Part shown: positions 8,522-19,100 of the stretch, piece by piece
Layout: every line of letters begins with the position of its first letter
Position numbering within the stretch: position 1 is the first letter of the stretch
NCBI GenBank assembly: GCA_009786715.1
Contig: WQRN01000005.1
Coordinates: 1-44,995, forward strand
Direction of reading: 5' to 3'
Length of the DNA stretch: 44,995 nt
Origin: Treponema sp.
GTDB lineage: Bacteria; Spirochaetota; Spirochaetia; Treponematales; Breznakiellaceae
The notes under the pieces: generated by a model
What the model was told of the DNA's origin: nothing
Databases searched by the model: none
The model's input: only the letters and a program-made list of their open reading frames with translations
Translations under genes and position numbers: made by a program

Positions 8522-8777
8522 TAATTGCGGTATCAAGCTGCACGCAAAATCCCTTTTTATACTGGTGTCAATCATCTGTTAAAAATAAACAAAATGCCAA
8601 AATAAAGTAAAAAAGGTGTCAGTCACCTATTAATAATATATAAAAAGCCTAAAAAATCTCCATAGCAAATTTTTACCTCAAAAAAATTTAATAAAAATTT
8701 AAAATTTTTTTATTTTCAGTCAAGCTTTTCAGCGCCTTCGCCCCATATATATATAAATCTTTTTTTAGGAGTTGCTT
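8522..8777. other. AT-rich gap between the Hsp70-AAA operon and the efflux operon
   Basis: No ORF of note is present. The gap holds two short diverged repeats (listed separately) and a run of A/T from about 8690 to 8716 that could fold into an all-A/T hairpin. A candidate -10 (TATAAA, 8752-8757) lies upstream of the lipoprotein gene, but no convincing -35 was found at the correct distance. No typical GC-rich terminator was seen after the operon ending at 8521. Confidence 0.5.
8564..8631. repeat. pair of short diverged repeats (GGTGTCA type)
   Basis: Copy 1 is GGTGTCAATCATCTGTT (8564-8580). Copy 2 is GGTGTCAGTCACCTATT (8615-8631). Start-to-start distance is 51 bases. In copy 2, AGGTG (8614-8618) and CACCT (8624-8628) form a 5-bp hairpin around TCAGT; in copy 1 the stem is degraded. 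They look like remnants of a small palindromic dispersed repeat, but that cannot be shown from one window. Confidence 0.5.
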
Positions 8778-9809
8778 ATGAATATTAAATTTTTTATTTT
8801 GGCATCTGTTCTTTTGCCGTTTGTTTTTGCGGCCTTTGTTTCCTGCAAAGAAACGCACGGCGGAGATATCTCTTCTCAAGTCCGGCTTGCCTCGGAAAAT
8901 ACCAGACAAACCCTGTCTCCGGAATTAAACTCCCGGCAGGCAGAGCTTCCCTCTTCCCGTCACGCGTTTCAACAGACACTTGATGAAATCGCCGAACTTG
9001 AAAGAGCGGGATCCTGGTTTCAGGGGCTGGCGCTGACTGAATCGAGCATTCGGGAAAACGCCGGGGATTACGCAGGCGCGGTTGCCGCCGCCTATAAGGA
9101 GCTAGCCTGGGCGTACGGGCTCGGCCTTATCAAAAAAGAAGAAGCCGAACAGGGGCTTTTAAATGTTCTCGCGGCAAATAACGATGAGAATGTCGCAATA
9201 TGCGCAGACGCAATTCTCGCGTTCATTAACGGAAAATGGAACGATGCCTCTTTAGGCCTGGAATATTTTTTTAATGATTTCGATGAGCCCGACGGATTCG
9301 GCAGATGGATGATTCTTGTCTGCGCCATGGAGAAAAATAAATCTTCGGGAATAGATGACAGGCGGCCGAACGAAGCATACAAAGCAATCCGCGCGCGTTA
9401 TGCGCAATTTCCGGAATATTGGCACCGCGGAGCCAGGGCTTTTTCCGGCGCGATAGCGGCGCAGTACGCTGAAACCTGCATTAACAGTTCTCCTCTTGGA
9501 CCTTTTGCCGATGAGTGCCGTTCTATACTTGCTTCGTTCACAGGATTAAAAACCGAAGACGGATTATCAATTAAAACCAAAAAAGAAATTGAAAGTATCA
9601 TTTCGCAATCGGTTAATTTAAATAACCCGGAATTTTTAAATTCGCTGCTGCCGTTAATCGGGCTTCCGGATAATCCTTACACGGTTTACGCTGTCGGCGC
9701 TCTGCGCGCGTTAATAAGTTATCCGAAATTCCGCGATTATTTCAATTCTCAGGCGGCTTTTGCAAAAGGACGTCTTGCGGAAAGGCTTTCCTATATTTGC
9801 CGCGGTTAA
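8778..9809 (+). CDS. lipoprotein of unknown function heading the efflux operon
   Basis: This 343-residue protein has a hydrophobic signal peptide ending in the lipobox AFVSC (Cys at about residue 19), so it should be lipid-anchored and face the periplasm or cell surface. ATG 8778 is chosen because AGGAG lies 6 bases upstream. The mature part is helical and Ala-rich, with helix-turn-helix spacing reminiscent of TPR/SEL1-like solenoids (for example GDYAGAVAAAYKELAWAYGLG). I do not recognise a named family. It is followed after 14 bases by a TPR lipoprotein gene and then TolC and adaptor genes, so an assembly or scaffold role for the envelope machine is plausible. Confidence 0.8.
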   Translation: MNIKFFILASVLLPFVFAAFVSCKETHGGDISSQVRLASENTRQTLSPELNSRQAELPSSRHAFQQTLDEIAELERAGSWFQGLALTESSIRENAGDYAGAVAAAYKELAWAYGLGLIKKEEAEQGLLNVLAANNDENVAICADAILAFINGKWNDASLGLEYFFNDFDEPDGFGRWMILVCAMEKNKSSGIDDRRPNEAYKAIRARYAQFPEYWHRGARAFSGAIAAQYAETCINSSPLGPFADECRSILASFTGLKTEDGLSIKTKKEIESIISQSVNLNNPEFLNSLLPLIGLPDNPYTVYAVGALRALISYPKFRDYFNSQAAFAKGRLAERLSYICRG

Positions 9810-9823
9810 AGGCAAGGATCGGT

Positions 9824-10450
9824 ATGAAAACACACATCTTACACATATTTGCAGCTCTTATAATCGCCTCTTGCTCGAAAACACCCGATACGCAGACGAT
9901 CCGCGCATACAGTCTGGCGTCCGAAGCGTACGCGCGCGGAAATTTTACTGAAGTGATTGAACTTCTGCACAAGCAAAATAATTTTATGCCTTCGCTTATA
10001 CTTCGCGCGAAATCGGAATATTTTTCCGGCGATTTGGAAAAAGCGGAGAAATCCTGCCGCAGAGCGCTGAAACTTCGTCCGTCATCTTTTGAAGCTGGTT
10101 TGTATCTTGCGAAGACACTCCGCGATAAAAATAATTTATCCGAAGCGCAGACGCGCCTAGAATCGCTGTTAGCCGACAATCCGCTTGATATCCGCGCTCT
10201 GCGGCTGGCTGCCGATCTTGCTTGCGGCGCGGGAAAATTTGACGAGGCGGTTATTTATCTTGACAGAGCCGCGGAACTTTCCGCGGAAAGCGCGATGGTT
10301 CTTCTGGACAGGGCAAGAATTAGCTGGGTCGCGGGAAAGGGAAAACAAGCTCTTGACGATCTAAGCCGCGCTAAGGCCATGCTTCCGTGGGATACTCCGC
10401 TGCATCGTTCAATTTTGAACTTAGAAAAAATTATTAAAGAGGTAATGTAA
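9824..10450 (+). CDS. TPR-repeat lipoprotein
   Basis: The 208-residue product has a signal peptide with lipobox IIASC (Cys at about residue 17). The rest is tetratricopeptide repeats: successive units with the pattern G(N/D)...A...(L/A)...P, for example AYARGNFTEVIELL, YFSGDLEKAEKSCRRALKL and GKFDEAVIYLDRAAEL. TPR solenoids bind other proteins, so this is likely a periplasmic scaffold. The frame is open upstream to a TTG at 9797, but ATG 9824 has AAGGA upstream and leaves a correct signal peptide. Its stop overlaps the TolC-like start by one base (TAATG), implying translational coupling. Confidence 0.85.
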   Translation: MKTHILHIFAALIIASCSKTPDTQTIRAYSLASEAYARGNFTEVIELLHKQNNFMPSLILRAKSEYFSGDLEKAEKSCRRALKLRPSSFEAGLYLAKTLRDKNNLSEAQTRLESLLADNPLDIRALRLAADLACGAGKFDEAVIYLDRAAELSAESAMVLLDRARISWVAGKGKQALDDLSRAKAMLPWDTPLHRSILNLEKIIKEVM

Positions 10451-11880
10451 TGCGAAAAAAACTTGCAATGCTTTTAATTTTTATATCCCCGGCGGTTTTC
10501 GCAAATGAAAATGAAACGCGTTCGCTGACATTCGCGCAGGCCGCGAATCTCGCGGTTGAATCTTCCGCCGATTTAAGACATTCGCGCGCATCACTGGCGC
10601 TGCTTGAAAAAACATGGTCATGGGGAGCGCGCGCGTATTTTCCGCAGTTGAATATCAGCATTTCAGAAAATGATCGTTTACAGCAAATAGGAGCTGATTC
10701 ATTTATAAAAAATTACGGACTCAGCCTTGAACAAATGGTTTGGGACGGCGGAAGAACATCTATGTCAAGAAAAATTGAAAGAATGGAACTCGATCTTTCT
10801 ATAAAAAAACTGGATAGAATGGCGGATGAAATCGCGGAGTCGGCGATAGCAGCGTACAGAAGGGTGTTGTCTTCAAGAGCGATACTCGGCATAAAAAAAG
10901 ACGCCCTGTCGATTCTAGAAGAACAGCGAAAAATTCTTAATGAAGAAGTCGCTCTCGGATTCGCGCTTCCTGTCGATCTTGCAAGCGCGGACATCAGCAT
11001 CGCTGACGCTAAAATAGATCTTTTTTCTCTTGAACTTGATCTAAAGGAAATAGAAAAACAATTTCTGGAAATTCTTGGAATTGAATACATTCCGGCGCTG
11101 ACAGAGAAAATTAATATATACCAAAGCGCCGTGTTTTATTCCGGGAAATCAATACTTCCCGCCGCAAGCGCGGCCGCGGCTCTAGCGAAAGAGCAAAATC
11201 CTGATTTAATCGAAGCCCGTTATTCGATAACTAAAAAACAGATGGAATTAAAATTTATTTCTATTTCTTGGATACCATCTTTACGGCTAACGGGTAATTT
11301 CGCGCTTACAGGGCAGCATTATCCTCTGACGCGCTATAACTGGTCTGTGGGAGTCAGCATCGATTTTTCAAGTCCGTGGCTTCAAAACCGTTTTGCGGCG
11401 CAAACAGGATGGGAGCCGTCTTCGCTGGGTAAATATGACAGGACGGCTATTGTACAAACAAGTATTACCCCTCTGCCCGATCCTGCCTCAATGTACAGTA
11501 AAGATCAGGCAAAACTTGCTCTTTCTCTTGAACAGGAAAAATATCAGACAATTTACGAAAGGATCGGGCGAACAGCGGCAATCGCTTTGGAAAAATGCGG
11601 CTTTATGGAACAGAAGCGGCTTTTGGCTCTTGAAGCGGCAGCTCTGGGAGCGGAACGCTGCAAGGTTGAAGAAATCAGATTAAACCTTGGGCACATAACG
11701 AGGCTTAAACTAATGGAAATTTATACCGAACAAACTCAAAAAGAAATCGCCGCGGTAGAAGCGGCGATCGCATTACTGGAAGCAGAACGTGAACTTGAAA
11801 GATTCCTGGATCTTAAACCGGGAGAACTTATAAATTTCGCAAACTCAATTAACTCAGAATCACAAACAAGGAGAAACTAA
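10450..11880 (+). CDS. TolC-family outer-membrane efflux protein
   Basis: This 476-residue protein has an N-terminal signal peptide (cleavage likely near VFANEN) followed by the typical outer membrane efflux protein start, SLTFAQAANLAVESSADLRHSRASL. Two long helical halves are separated by beta segments such as YGLSLEQMVWDGG and YNWSVGVSIDFSSP, as expected of the duplicated OEP fold forming a trimeric channel-tunnel. Length fits the family. It is coupled to the adaptor gene by an overlapping TAATG. With the downstream adaptor and RND permeases it completes a tripartite pump. The substrate is not visible in the sequence. Confidence 0.88.
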   Translation: MRKKLAMLLIFISPAVFANENETRSLTFAQAANLAVESSADLRHSRASLALLEKTWSWGARAYFPQLNISISENDRLQQIGADSFIKNYGLSLEQMVWDGGRTSMSRKIERMELDLSIKKLDRMADEIAESAIAAYRRVLSSRAILGIKKDALSILEEQRKILNEEVALGFALPVDLASADISIADAKIDLFSLELDLKEIEKQFLEILGIEYIPALTEKINIYQSAVFYSGKSILPAASAAAALAKEQNPDLIEARYSITKKQMELKFISISWIPSLRLTGNFALTGQHYPLTRYNWSVGVSIDFSSPWLQNRFAAQTGWEPSSLGKYDRTAIVQTSITPLPDPASMYSKDQAKLALSLEQEKYQTIYERIGRTAAIALEKCGFMEQKRLLALEAAALGAERCKVEEIRLNLGHITRLKLMEIYTEQTQKEIAAVEAAIALLEAERELERFLDLKPGELINFANSINSESQTRRN

Positions 11881-13220
11881 TGAAAACAAAAATAATTATA
11901 TTTCTATGCCTTACATTTTTATTTTATTTTTCCTGCGAAAAACAATTTGAAAATATCGAACCAAGAAAAGTAAAAGGAACGCCTGTTGTAATTAAACAGC
12001 AGCCGGATGAAACTTCCGGATTCGGCAGCTTGTCTTTCCTTACAAAAGTTGATGTTACATCTTCTCAGGAAGCCGTGATAAAAAAACTTTTCTTCCGCGA
12101 AGGCGATTATGTAAGACAAGGACAAGTTTTAATTCAGCTTGAAAATCCGCAGATTATTATCGCGGTTGAAAGAGCGGAAAATAATTATCAGCAGGCTTTG
12201 GCGGCGCGCAATTTGTCTGAAGCAAGGCTTCTTGAAGGAGTTTTTCAGGCGGAAGCGCAGTTACTCGTTCTTGAAAAGGCCGATGCCGAGCTGTCTCTCG
12301 CAAAAAGAAAATGGGAGGAGGACAAACGCAAACATCAAAATCAAGAAACGCTTTTTGAAGCGGGCGGCATTCACACTGAAGCGATTCTTGTAAGCCGTTT
12401 TTCTCTCAATACCGAATGGGATCAAATTCAACTGATGGAAAAAGAGCTTGAAATTCGAAGGATTGGCAGCCGCGACTCGGATCTTGCAAAAGCCGGCATT
12501 TCCATTCCGGCTGATGAAACAGAAAGGCAAAACGCGCTTGTTTCTCTCATGACATCAAGCTTAAACGCAGAACTTGAAGCCGCCCGGGCGCGGCTTGAGG
12601 CGGCGGAGAAAGAACTTGCTTCCATGAATATCGCGTTTTCCGAACTTACAATATTAAGTCCCGCTTCAGGTGTTGTGGGAGCGCGTTATCTTGAAGAAGG
12701 CGAACGCGTCAGGCTTCAGGATAAAATTATCAGTCTGATTGATACAGCTTCGTTATACGCTATTTTTCCTGTGCGAGAAAAAGACGCGCTGCGGATAGAA
12801 AAAGGAATGTCCGCTTCTGTTTTTATAGACGGAACGGGTGAAACAAGAAGCGGCTCTGTAGATTTGATTTATCCTCAGGCGGACAGCCAGAGTTTAAGCT
12901 TTCTGGTCCGCGTATTGCTCTGGAACGCCGGCGTATCGGATGTCAGGTTAAAACCGGGAATGTTCGCGCGCATAACGATAAATCTGGGACCGCCTAAAAA
13001 CGCGCTCTTTATTCCTGAGTCCGCGGTTTTTAATAAAAAGAATAACGAGGGAAGCGTTTTTGTTATTAACGGAAGCGCGTTAACAGAGAGAAAAATTATT
13101 ACAGGCGCTGTACAGGGAGACGAATGTGAAATAACCGCAGGATTGAACGAAGGAGAACTGATTGTTCTTCGTCCTGATCCCGAGTTAAGGGAGGGAATTC
13201 ATGTTTCAATTGCGGAATAA
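11880..13220 (+). CDS. RND/HlyD-type periplasmic adaptor lipoprotein
   Basis: The 446-residue protein begins with a lipoprotein signal peptide (FYFSC, Cys at about residue 19). It then follows the membrane-fusion protein order. A lipoyl-like half motif (VIKKLFFREGDYVRQGQVLIQLEN) comes first, then a long alpha-hairpin coiled coil at about residues 95-245. The second lipoyl half (ILSPASGVVGARYLEEGERV) and C-terminal beta-barrel/membrane-proximal domain (LKPGMFARITINL, FIPESAVF) follow. It should bridge the RND permease and the TolC-like channel. The C-terminal coding region overlaps the next lipoprotein gene by 20 bases. Confidence 0.9.
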   Translation: MKTKIIIFLCLTFLFYFSCEKQFENIEPRKVKGTPVVIKQQPDETSGFGSLSFLTKVDVTSSQEAVIKKLFFREGDYVRQGQVLIQLENPQIIIAVERAENNYQQALAARNLSEARLLEGVFQAEAQLLVLEKADAELSLAKRKWEEDKRKHQNQETLFEAGGIHTEAILVSRFSLNTEWDQIQLMEKELEIRRIGSRDSDLAKAGISIPADETERQNALVSLMTSSLNAELEAARARLEAAEKELASMNIAFSELTILSPASGVVGARYLEEGERVRLQDKIISLIDTASLYAIFPVREKDALRIEKGMSASVFIDGTGETRSGSVDLIYPQADSQSLSFLVRVLLWNAGVSDVRLKPGMFARITINLGPPKNALFIPESAVFNKKNNEGSVFVINGSALTERKIITGAVQGDECEITAGLNEGELIVLRPDPELREGIHVSIAE

Positions 13221-14631
13221 TTTAACAGTATTGTTATGCGCAATTATAATTTCCTCATGCGGTTTTATAGATTTACGTCCTATCGGAATAACCATAACGC
13301 CTGATAATAACGATTCAATCCTGCAGGATTTATATACTCCTTTAATTATTAAATTTGACACTGAAATGAAAAAACATGAAACAGAAAATATCCTGCAGGT
13401 TAATTCGGATATTGGAACGGTAAGCGGTGATAAATTTTGGGACGGAAACAGTCTTTACTTTGTACCCGTGCAGGGATGGACCGCGGGCGTTCGCCATACT
13501 TTAAATCTTGTCGGAACAATTCAAACAACAGACGGAAGAGATTCCCGCGTTGAACTTTTTATTTCTTTTTACGCGATTAATAAAAATCCTCCTCCTTCTC
13601 TAGAACGGCACTTCCCTTTAAACGGTTCATCAATCGGAACAAATAATCCTGCGCTGGAATTTTATTTTTCTTGTTCCATGGATAAACAGACTGTTGAATC
13701 AGCTCTTTCTGCCGAAGGAATTGGAAATAAAACTTTCGAATGGTCTGATGAAGATAAGAATTTAAAAGTTATACCCGACAAACCGTATTCTCCATGGACA
13801 ATATACAAGTGGAATTTAAAAGAATCCGCAAAAAGCGCGGACGGAATCCCGCTTCCAAAAAACTATTCAGGTTTTTTTACAACGGATATTGATAAAACGC
13901 TTCCGCGGGTTGTAAACGCGTATCCTGTTCTATTTTCAAACGGCTCCTGGTATCCTGCGGGAATAAATCTTGATACAGGTCTTTTTCCTGGATACGGAAT
14001 AGGAATTTCTTTTAATAAACCGATGGGAGAAAGCGTTCTTCGATCCATCCGTTTTGAGCCTTCTCTTACGGGAAGAACTGAATATTTATCAGAAGACAGC
14101 GTTGTTTATATTTTTACAAGAGACCCGGAACCCGATACTATTTTTACATTAATTGTTTCAGGCGACACAAAAGACAGTGAAGGCTTAAAAATCGGCGGCG
14201 AATATAAAATGAATTTTGCCGCCGATATTCCGTTTTTAAATGTTAGTTCAATTTCCGCTGACAACGGCGCCGAGATTATTAATTTTACAGACGCTGATAA
14301 TTTAATGCAGGTTAAAGCCGCTCAGGGAACAGGGCAGACGCTTTTATCAATAAATTTTTCGCTAATGTTCGGCGATGAAGAAAAACAAAAAACTCCGCAG
14401 CGAATAACGCTTTCCGCGTTTTTTCCGAAATCATTAAAACCTGCCGCCCTGCAGTATGTCGGCTGGATCTCAAATGATCGCCTGTGCATGCAGTGGGAAG
14501 GCTTAACCCCGCCGGATGATGTTCCTCATTATTACAAACTTGTCATTCCCGGCGGAAAAGGCGGAATCAGTTCTAATATGGGAGTTTATATGAAAGAGGA
14601 TTTTATTCTTTATCTGGAGGTATTAAAATGA
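13201..14631 (+). CDS. Big_5 Ig-like domain lipoprotein, first paralogue
   Basis: This 476-residue protein has a lipoprotein signal with lipobox IISSC. It contains at least three SbsA-type bacterial Ig-like (Big_5) units. Recognisable landmarks are F(D/S)..M.......L, then (N/W)..G(N)SLYF.P...W..G..(H/Y)T, and a closing (S/G)FFTTD. The ATG lies inside the end of the adaptor gene with GGGAGGG upstream, so translation is probably coupled. Big_5 domains are usually found in surface or periplasmic proteins and mediate protein interaction. Placement between adaptor and permeases suggests an accessory part of the same envelope complex. It is paralogous to the next gene, which it overlaps by ATGA. 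Confidence 0.85.
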   Translation: MFQLRNNLTVLLCAIIISSCGFIDLRPIGITITPDNNDSILQDLYTPLIIKFDTEMKKHETENILQVNSDIGTVSGDKFWDGNSLYFVPVQGWTAGVRHTLNLVGTIQTTDGRDSRVELFISFYAINKNPPPSLERHFPLNGSSIGTNNPALEFYFSCSMDKQTVESALSAEGIGNKTFEWSDEDKNLKVIPDKPYSPWTIYKWNLKESAKSADGIPLPKNYSGFFTTDIDKTLPRVVNAYPVLFSNGSWYPAGINLDTGLFPGYGIGISFNKPMGESVLRSIRFEPSLTGRTEYLSEDSVVYIFTRDPEPDTIFTLIVSGDTKDSEGLKIGGEYKMNFAADIPFLNVSSISADNGAEIINFTDADNLMQVKAAQGTGQTLLSINFSLMFGDEEKQKTPQRITLSAFFPKSLKPAALQYVGWISNDRLCMQWEGLTPPDDVPHYYKLVIPGGKGGISSNMGVYMKEDFILYLEVLK

Positions 14632-16148
14632 AATTAAAACTTTTATTAATAACATTTATATTAAATTCATTTAATTCATGCGACATTCTCAGAACTTCTG
14701 AATTTGAAGTTGTTTCATGGAGTCCCGGCGGCGGATATCATTCAGAGCCTGAAAATATTACTGTTTCAATTAATTTTTCTAATGAACCTGACAAGGCAAA
14801 CATTGAACGGAATTTTTCTTTAATTGGAAATTCAATCCGCGTTAAAGGAAGTTTTAATTGGAATGGGAACTCAATGACTTTTAACCCGCTAACGCCGTTT
14901 GAAACGAACGCTGACTATGTTATAACCATTTCGGCAGACGCTCATGACACCGAAGGGTTGTCTCTGGACAGGGAATTTAACGGTCATTTTACAACAAGGC
15001 AGGACGGCGCGCGTCCTGTTTTAATCTCTTTTTTCCCTTCCTTGTACGATAAAGTCAGCGACCCGCGTGCGGAAATACTTTTAAATTTTTCTTTGCCTGT
15101 GCCTTTAATTACTTTATACGAAAATATTACTTTTACCCCGTCGATGACAGGTTATTGGCAATTAAAAGATGAGGGTAAACAGGTGGTATTCACTCCAGCA
15201 GAACCGTGGATTCAAAATACGCGTTATGATATTCGTTTATCCGCCTCATTGTCAGACAACAATGGAATGACAACAGGCAAAGATTATACAATTACATTTA
15301 CAGCCGGAACCTTCAGCGAAATTCCGTATCTTAAAAGCGTTAGCCGCATTTTAAAAGACGGCTCTATTATTCCCTTAGATTCAGACAGAGGATACGCAGG
15401 CGTTACGGAATTTCCCGTAGAAAACAGCAATATTGAAAAAGACGACAAATTCATATTTGTTTTTTCTAAACCTGCAGACAGCGCATCAGTTAAAAATTAT
15501 ATAAGCATCGAAGACGGACCGGGTTTAATCATGGAAACAGCGCCCGGGTTTAAAGAAAATTTTATTTTCAGGTTCGAAAGCATACCGGCATATGAAAGCA
15601 GATTTACCGTAAAAATTAAAAGCGGCATAAAAGATATTTCAAATAATGAAACAAAAGAAGAATACATTTACAGAATTTTCGCGGATGGAAAATATTCAAA
15701 GCCGCCTGAACTCGCTGGAATCAGAATACCTATGGCTCCGTATAATGAAACGGATCAGAAAATGGTGTTTTGTAAATCTGATTCTCTTTACAGCAAGATT
15801 CCAATAACAGATGAATATTATCCTTCCGGTCAAACGGTTAATACATGGATTGAGCTTTATTTTGAAACGGCGCAAGACGCTTCTATCAATTTATTTTCTT
15901 TAATGGATTTGTTTCAAACAGAAACAAGCAACAATGTAATTTCTTTCTCTCCCCGTTATGTAAAACAAAATAATTTTACAGTAACAAATCCGCAAAAAGG
16001 CTATGAAGATTACCTGAGAATAGAAATTAGAGGAGAGTTTGAGAATACAACCAATTTTGGAGTTATATATTTTCAAATCGGCGCCGGACTTATGGATAGT
16101 CATGGCAATAAAAATGAAAAACAACAGCGAATTCCGCTGTTAAAGTAG
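14628..16148 (+). CDS. Big_5 Ig-like domain lipoprotein, second paralogue
   Basis: A 506-residue lipoprotein (signal ending SFNSC). The first Big_5 unit is easy to see: ENITVSINFSNEPDKANIERNF, then FNWNGNSMTFNPLTPFETNADYVITI and GHFTTR. A second unit follows (ILLNFSLPVP ... VVFTPAEPWIQNTRYDI ... ITFTAG), and a third, weaker one near residues 270-350 (FIFVFSKPADSASVKNYI). It shares architecture with the preceding gene and probably arose by tandem duplication. GGAGG lies 7 bases upstream of the ATG. It ends 7 bases before the first permease. No enzymatic motif was seen. Confidence 0.85.
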   Translation: MKLKLLLITFILNSFNSCDILRTSEFEVVSWSPGGGYHSEPENITVSINFSNEPDKANIERNFSLIGNSIRVKGSFNWNGNSMTFNPLTPFETNADYVITISADAHDTEGLSLDREFNGHFTTRQDGARPVLISFFPSLYDKVSDPRAEILLNFSLPVPLITLYENITFTPSMTGYWQLKDEGKQVVFTPAEPWIQNTRYDIRLSASLSDNNGMTTGKDYTITFTAGTFSEIPYLKSVSRILKDGSIIPLDSDRGYAGVTEFPVENSNIEKDDKFIFVFSKPADSASVKNYISIEDGPGLIMETAPGFKENFIFRFESIPAYESRFTVKIKSGIKDISNNETKEEYIYRIFADGKYSKPPELAGIRIPMAPYNETDQKMVFCKSDSLYSKIPITDEYYPSGQTVNTWIELYFETAQDASINLFSLMDLFQTETSNNVISFSPRYVKQNNFTVTNPQKGYEDYLRIEIRGEFENTTNFGVIYFQIGAGLMDSHGNKNEKQQRIPLLK

Positions 16149-16155
16149 GCTGAAC

Positions 16156-19100
16156 ATGAAAGGATTAATCAGTATTTTTGTCAGCCGCCCGGTAACAGCA
16201 ATAATGATACTTGCGGCGCTTATAATGGCGGCTATTTTCTCGCTTTTTTCGCTGTCTGTTAACAGGCTGCCTGAATTTTCTATTCCAAGGGTAACTGTAG
16301 AAACAGTCTATTCGGGCATGGCAGCTGAAGAATTAAGAAGTATGGTTACCATTCCGATAGAAGACGGACTTTCGCCGGTTAAAGGCCTCGAGAGAATGAG
16401 AAGCGTTTCCCGCGATAATCGTTCCGTTATAAGCCTGGATTTCCGATGGGGCACAGACCCGATGGCGGCTTCCGTTCTTGTACGCGAAGCAATAGACGCA
16501 ATTTATCCGGCGCTTCCCGAAGGAGTCAGAAAACCGACGGTAACATCTGGCGATTCGGGCGCTGAAGCGCACGCGGTTATCGCGGTAAGTTCACATAACG
16601 GAAACAATGAATTTGCGCGGAAACTTGCCGAGTATGAAATTCAGGCGAGGCTTAGAAGAATCGACGGCGTTGGCTCTGTTGTGCTTTCAGGCGGAGAGGT
16701 TAACGAAGAAAAACTTTTGCTTGACACTGCGCGTCTTTCCGCTCTTGGGTTGTCTCCTTCCGACTTTATCAATTTACTTGCGCAGGAAACGGCCGATATA
16801 AGCGCCGGAAACGCGCGCGAAGGGAATATGGAACTTGTTGTTGTGAGTTCCGGAAAGCCGGACTCGGTTTCTTCTCTTTCACAGACTATCCTGCCTGTAA
16901 ACGGCGGTTCAATCAGAGTTGAAGATACAGGAGAGATGGTTTACGCCTCAGCGAAACAGGAGAGCATATTTGTATACAACGGAAAAGAAGCTGCCGCGCT
17001 GGAAGTTTACCACAGACCCGGCGCGGATCCCCTGCGGCTCTCGCGTGAAATTAAAAAAACCGTAAATGAAGCCGCGTCAGCATTTTCGCGTGACGCGAAA
17101 ATTGAACTTGCCGCAGAATCGTCATCTTCGCTGATAAGCGGCATAACCGGGCTGTTAATCTCCGCGGCGCTTGGCGCGTTGGCGGTAACAGCAGTACTAT
17201 TATTTTTTATCCGCCGCCTGAAATACAGTCTGCTTGCGGCGCTTTCGATACCGATTTCAATCGCGGCAGGCGTTTGCGTTCTTTCAATTACCGGAAAATC
17301 ACTGAACGGCATGAGTCTTGGAGGCCTTGCGATGGGCATTGGCTTAGTCTCCGACATCAGCGTAATAATTCTTGATCTTCTTCACCGCGCTTTTGAAAAA
17401 TACACGGTAAAACCAAAACCGGATGAAATTGCTTGTAAGGTGTCATCTATCGCCGGATCAAGCGCAGCTTCTACATTAACTACAGCTCTTGTTTTTATAC
17501 CTGTCATTATGCTTCCGGGTCAGTTAGGCAGTTTGTTCGGCGATATCGCAATAGCGCTTGTCGCATCGGTAACGGCAGGCTGGCTTTACGCTCAATTTTT
17601 TCTTCCATCGCTTTATTTATTATTCTGGGGCAGCTCTGCGTCTCTCAGATTAAAAATCGATCCAAAATATACAGTTAATACAGACGGCAGCCTTGTAATA
17701 AAATACGCTTCTTTTCTTTCAAGTGTTCTCCGAAAGTCAAATAAAATTTTTATTACTGCCGTTTTATTAAGCGTTCTTGGTTTCTTAACGCTTATTTTGC
17801 AGCCGGTTGTTTTTATAAATCCTGATAACGCTGAAGAAGTATGGGTTTCGGTAATTTTCCCCCCTGGTACCATGCTGCATGCCGCGGAAAAATCAGGCAT
17901 AGATACATCCTCTCTTATTTCAGGGCTGCCGTCTGTAAAAACTGTTTATGGAAGAGCCGGAGCCGAGGAAGAAGACGTTAACCGCAGAGCGGATATTAAT
18001 TACAGAAAAGAAGAATTAATTTTACGCTGTGTGCCGGAAAAAGGCGTAAAAGCGGAAAAAGCGCTGTCTGATATAAATGCCATTTTAAAAAATAATAATG
18101 ACTTATTATATTCAACTCTCAATCCCCGAATAGAAACATATTTTCCCAGAGACAGGACGGAAGCGTTATTGGGTCTATCATCGCAGAGAACCTATGTTAT
18201 TAAGGGAAACAACAGGGACGAACTTTTAGAACGCATTGATACCGCGCAGGACGCGTTTAACTCCGCCGCTGTTACGGCAAATTTGCGCCCGAGCGGACAA
18301 AGACTTGAATTACGTTTATATCCAAACAGGGAAGCTTCGGCTTTCCTCTCAATGCCGGCGGCGCAGATAGCTCAAACTCTCTTCATTTTAAACGAAGGAA
18401 TTGTAACGACAAAACTTGAAATTGAAGGCAAACCTCTTGATGTGCGCGTAATGGGTAAAACTTCCGAAGAACCATTAAGCCGCCTTGAGCAAATCCCTCT
18501 GAAAACAGGGAATGGTAAAACAGTTTACCTCGGTTCAATCAGCAAGATCGAACGCAAAGAAGCGGAGGCATCTCTCGCGCGTCTTGATCGATCCGACGTG
18601 ATTTACGCTGATTTTTCATCCGGTGAAAAACTGCCGAAAGCGGTAAGCGATCTCGCTTCACGGTATTCGTGGTTTTCGGGAGCGGACGAATCTGTTTTTA
18701 AACGGTATTTCACTTCTTTGATTGTTTATGTTTTTTTAGTACTGATTCTTTTATACATGGCAATGGGCGCGCAATTTGAATCGTTTTTACTTCCATTAAT
18801 ACTTATGATGACTATTCCGTTTTCCCTCGCCGGCGCAGGTCCTGCGCTTTTATTAAGCGGATCAAAAATTGATTCAGGCGCGATTCTCGGGTTAACCGCG
18901 CTTTTCGGCCTTGTAGTAAATAACAGCCTTATCCTCTTTGAGATAAGCGATCAAAAAATTCGCGCAGGGCTTTGCGCGCAAGACGCTGTATACAGCGGAG
19001 CATGCGAGCGTTTTCAGGCGATTTTAATCACAATGGTAACGACCGTTTTCGCTCTTCTTCCGCTGATTTTCAGCCCGCTTGGGAATTCGCAAAAATCTAT

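Noticed and set aside
9760..9951. A 63-codon ATG frame overlapping the start of the TPR lipoprotein gene
   Set aside because: It overlaps two genes with good starts and signal peptides and has no domain character.
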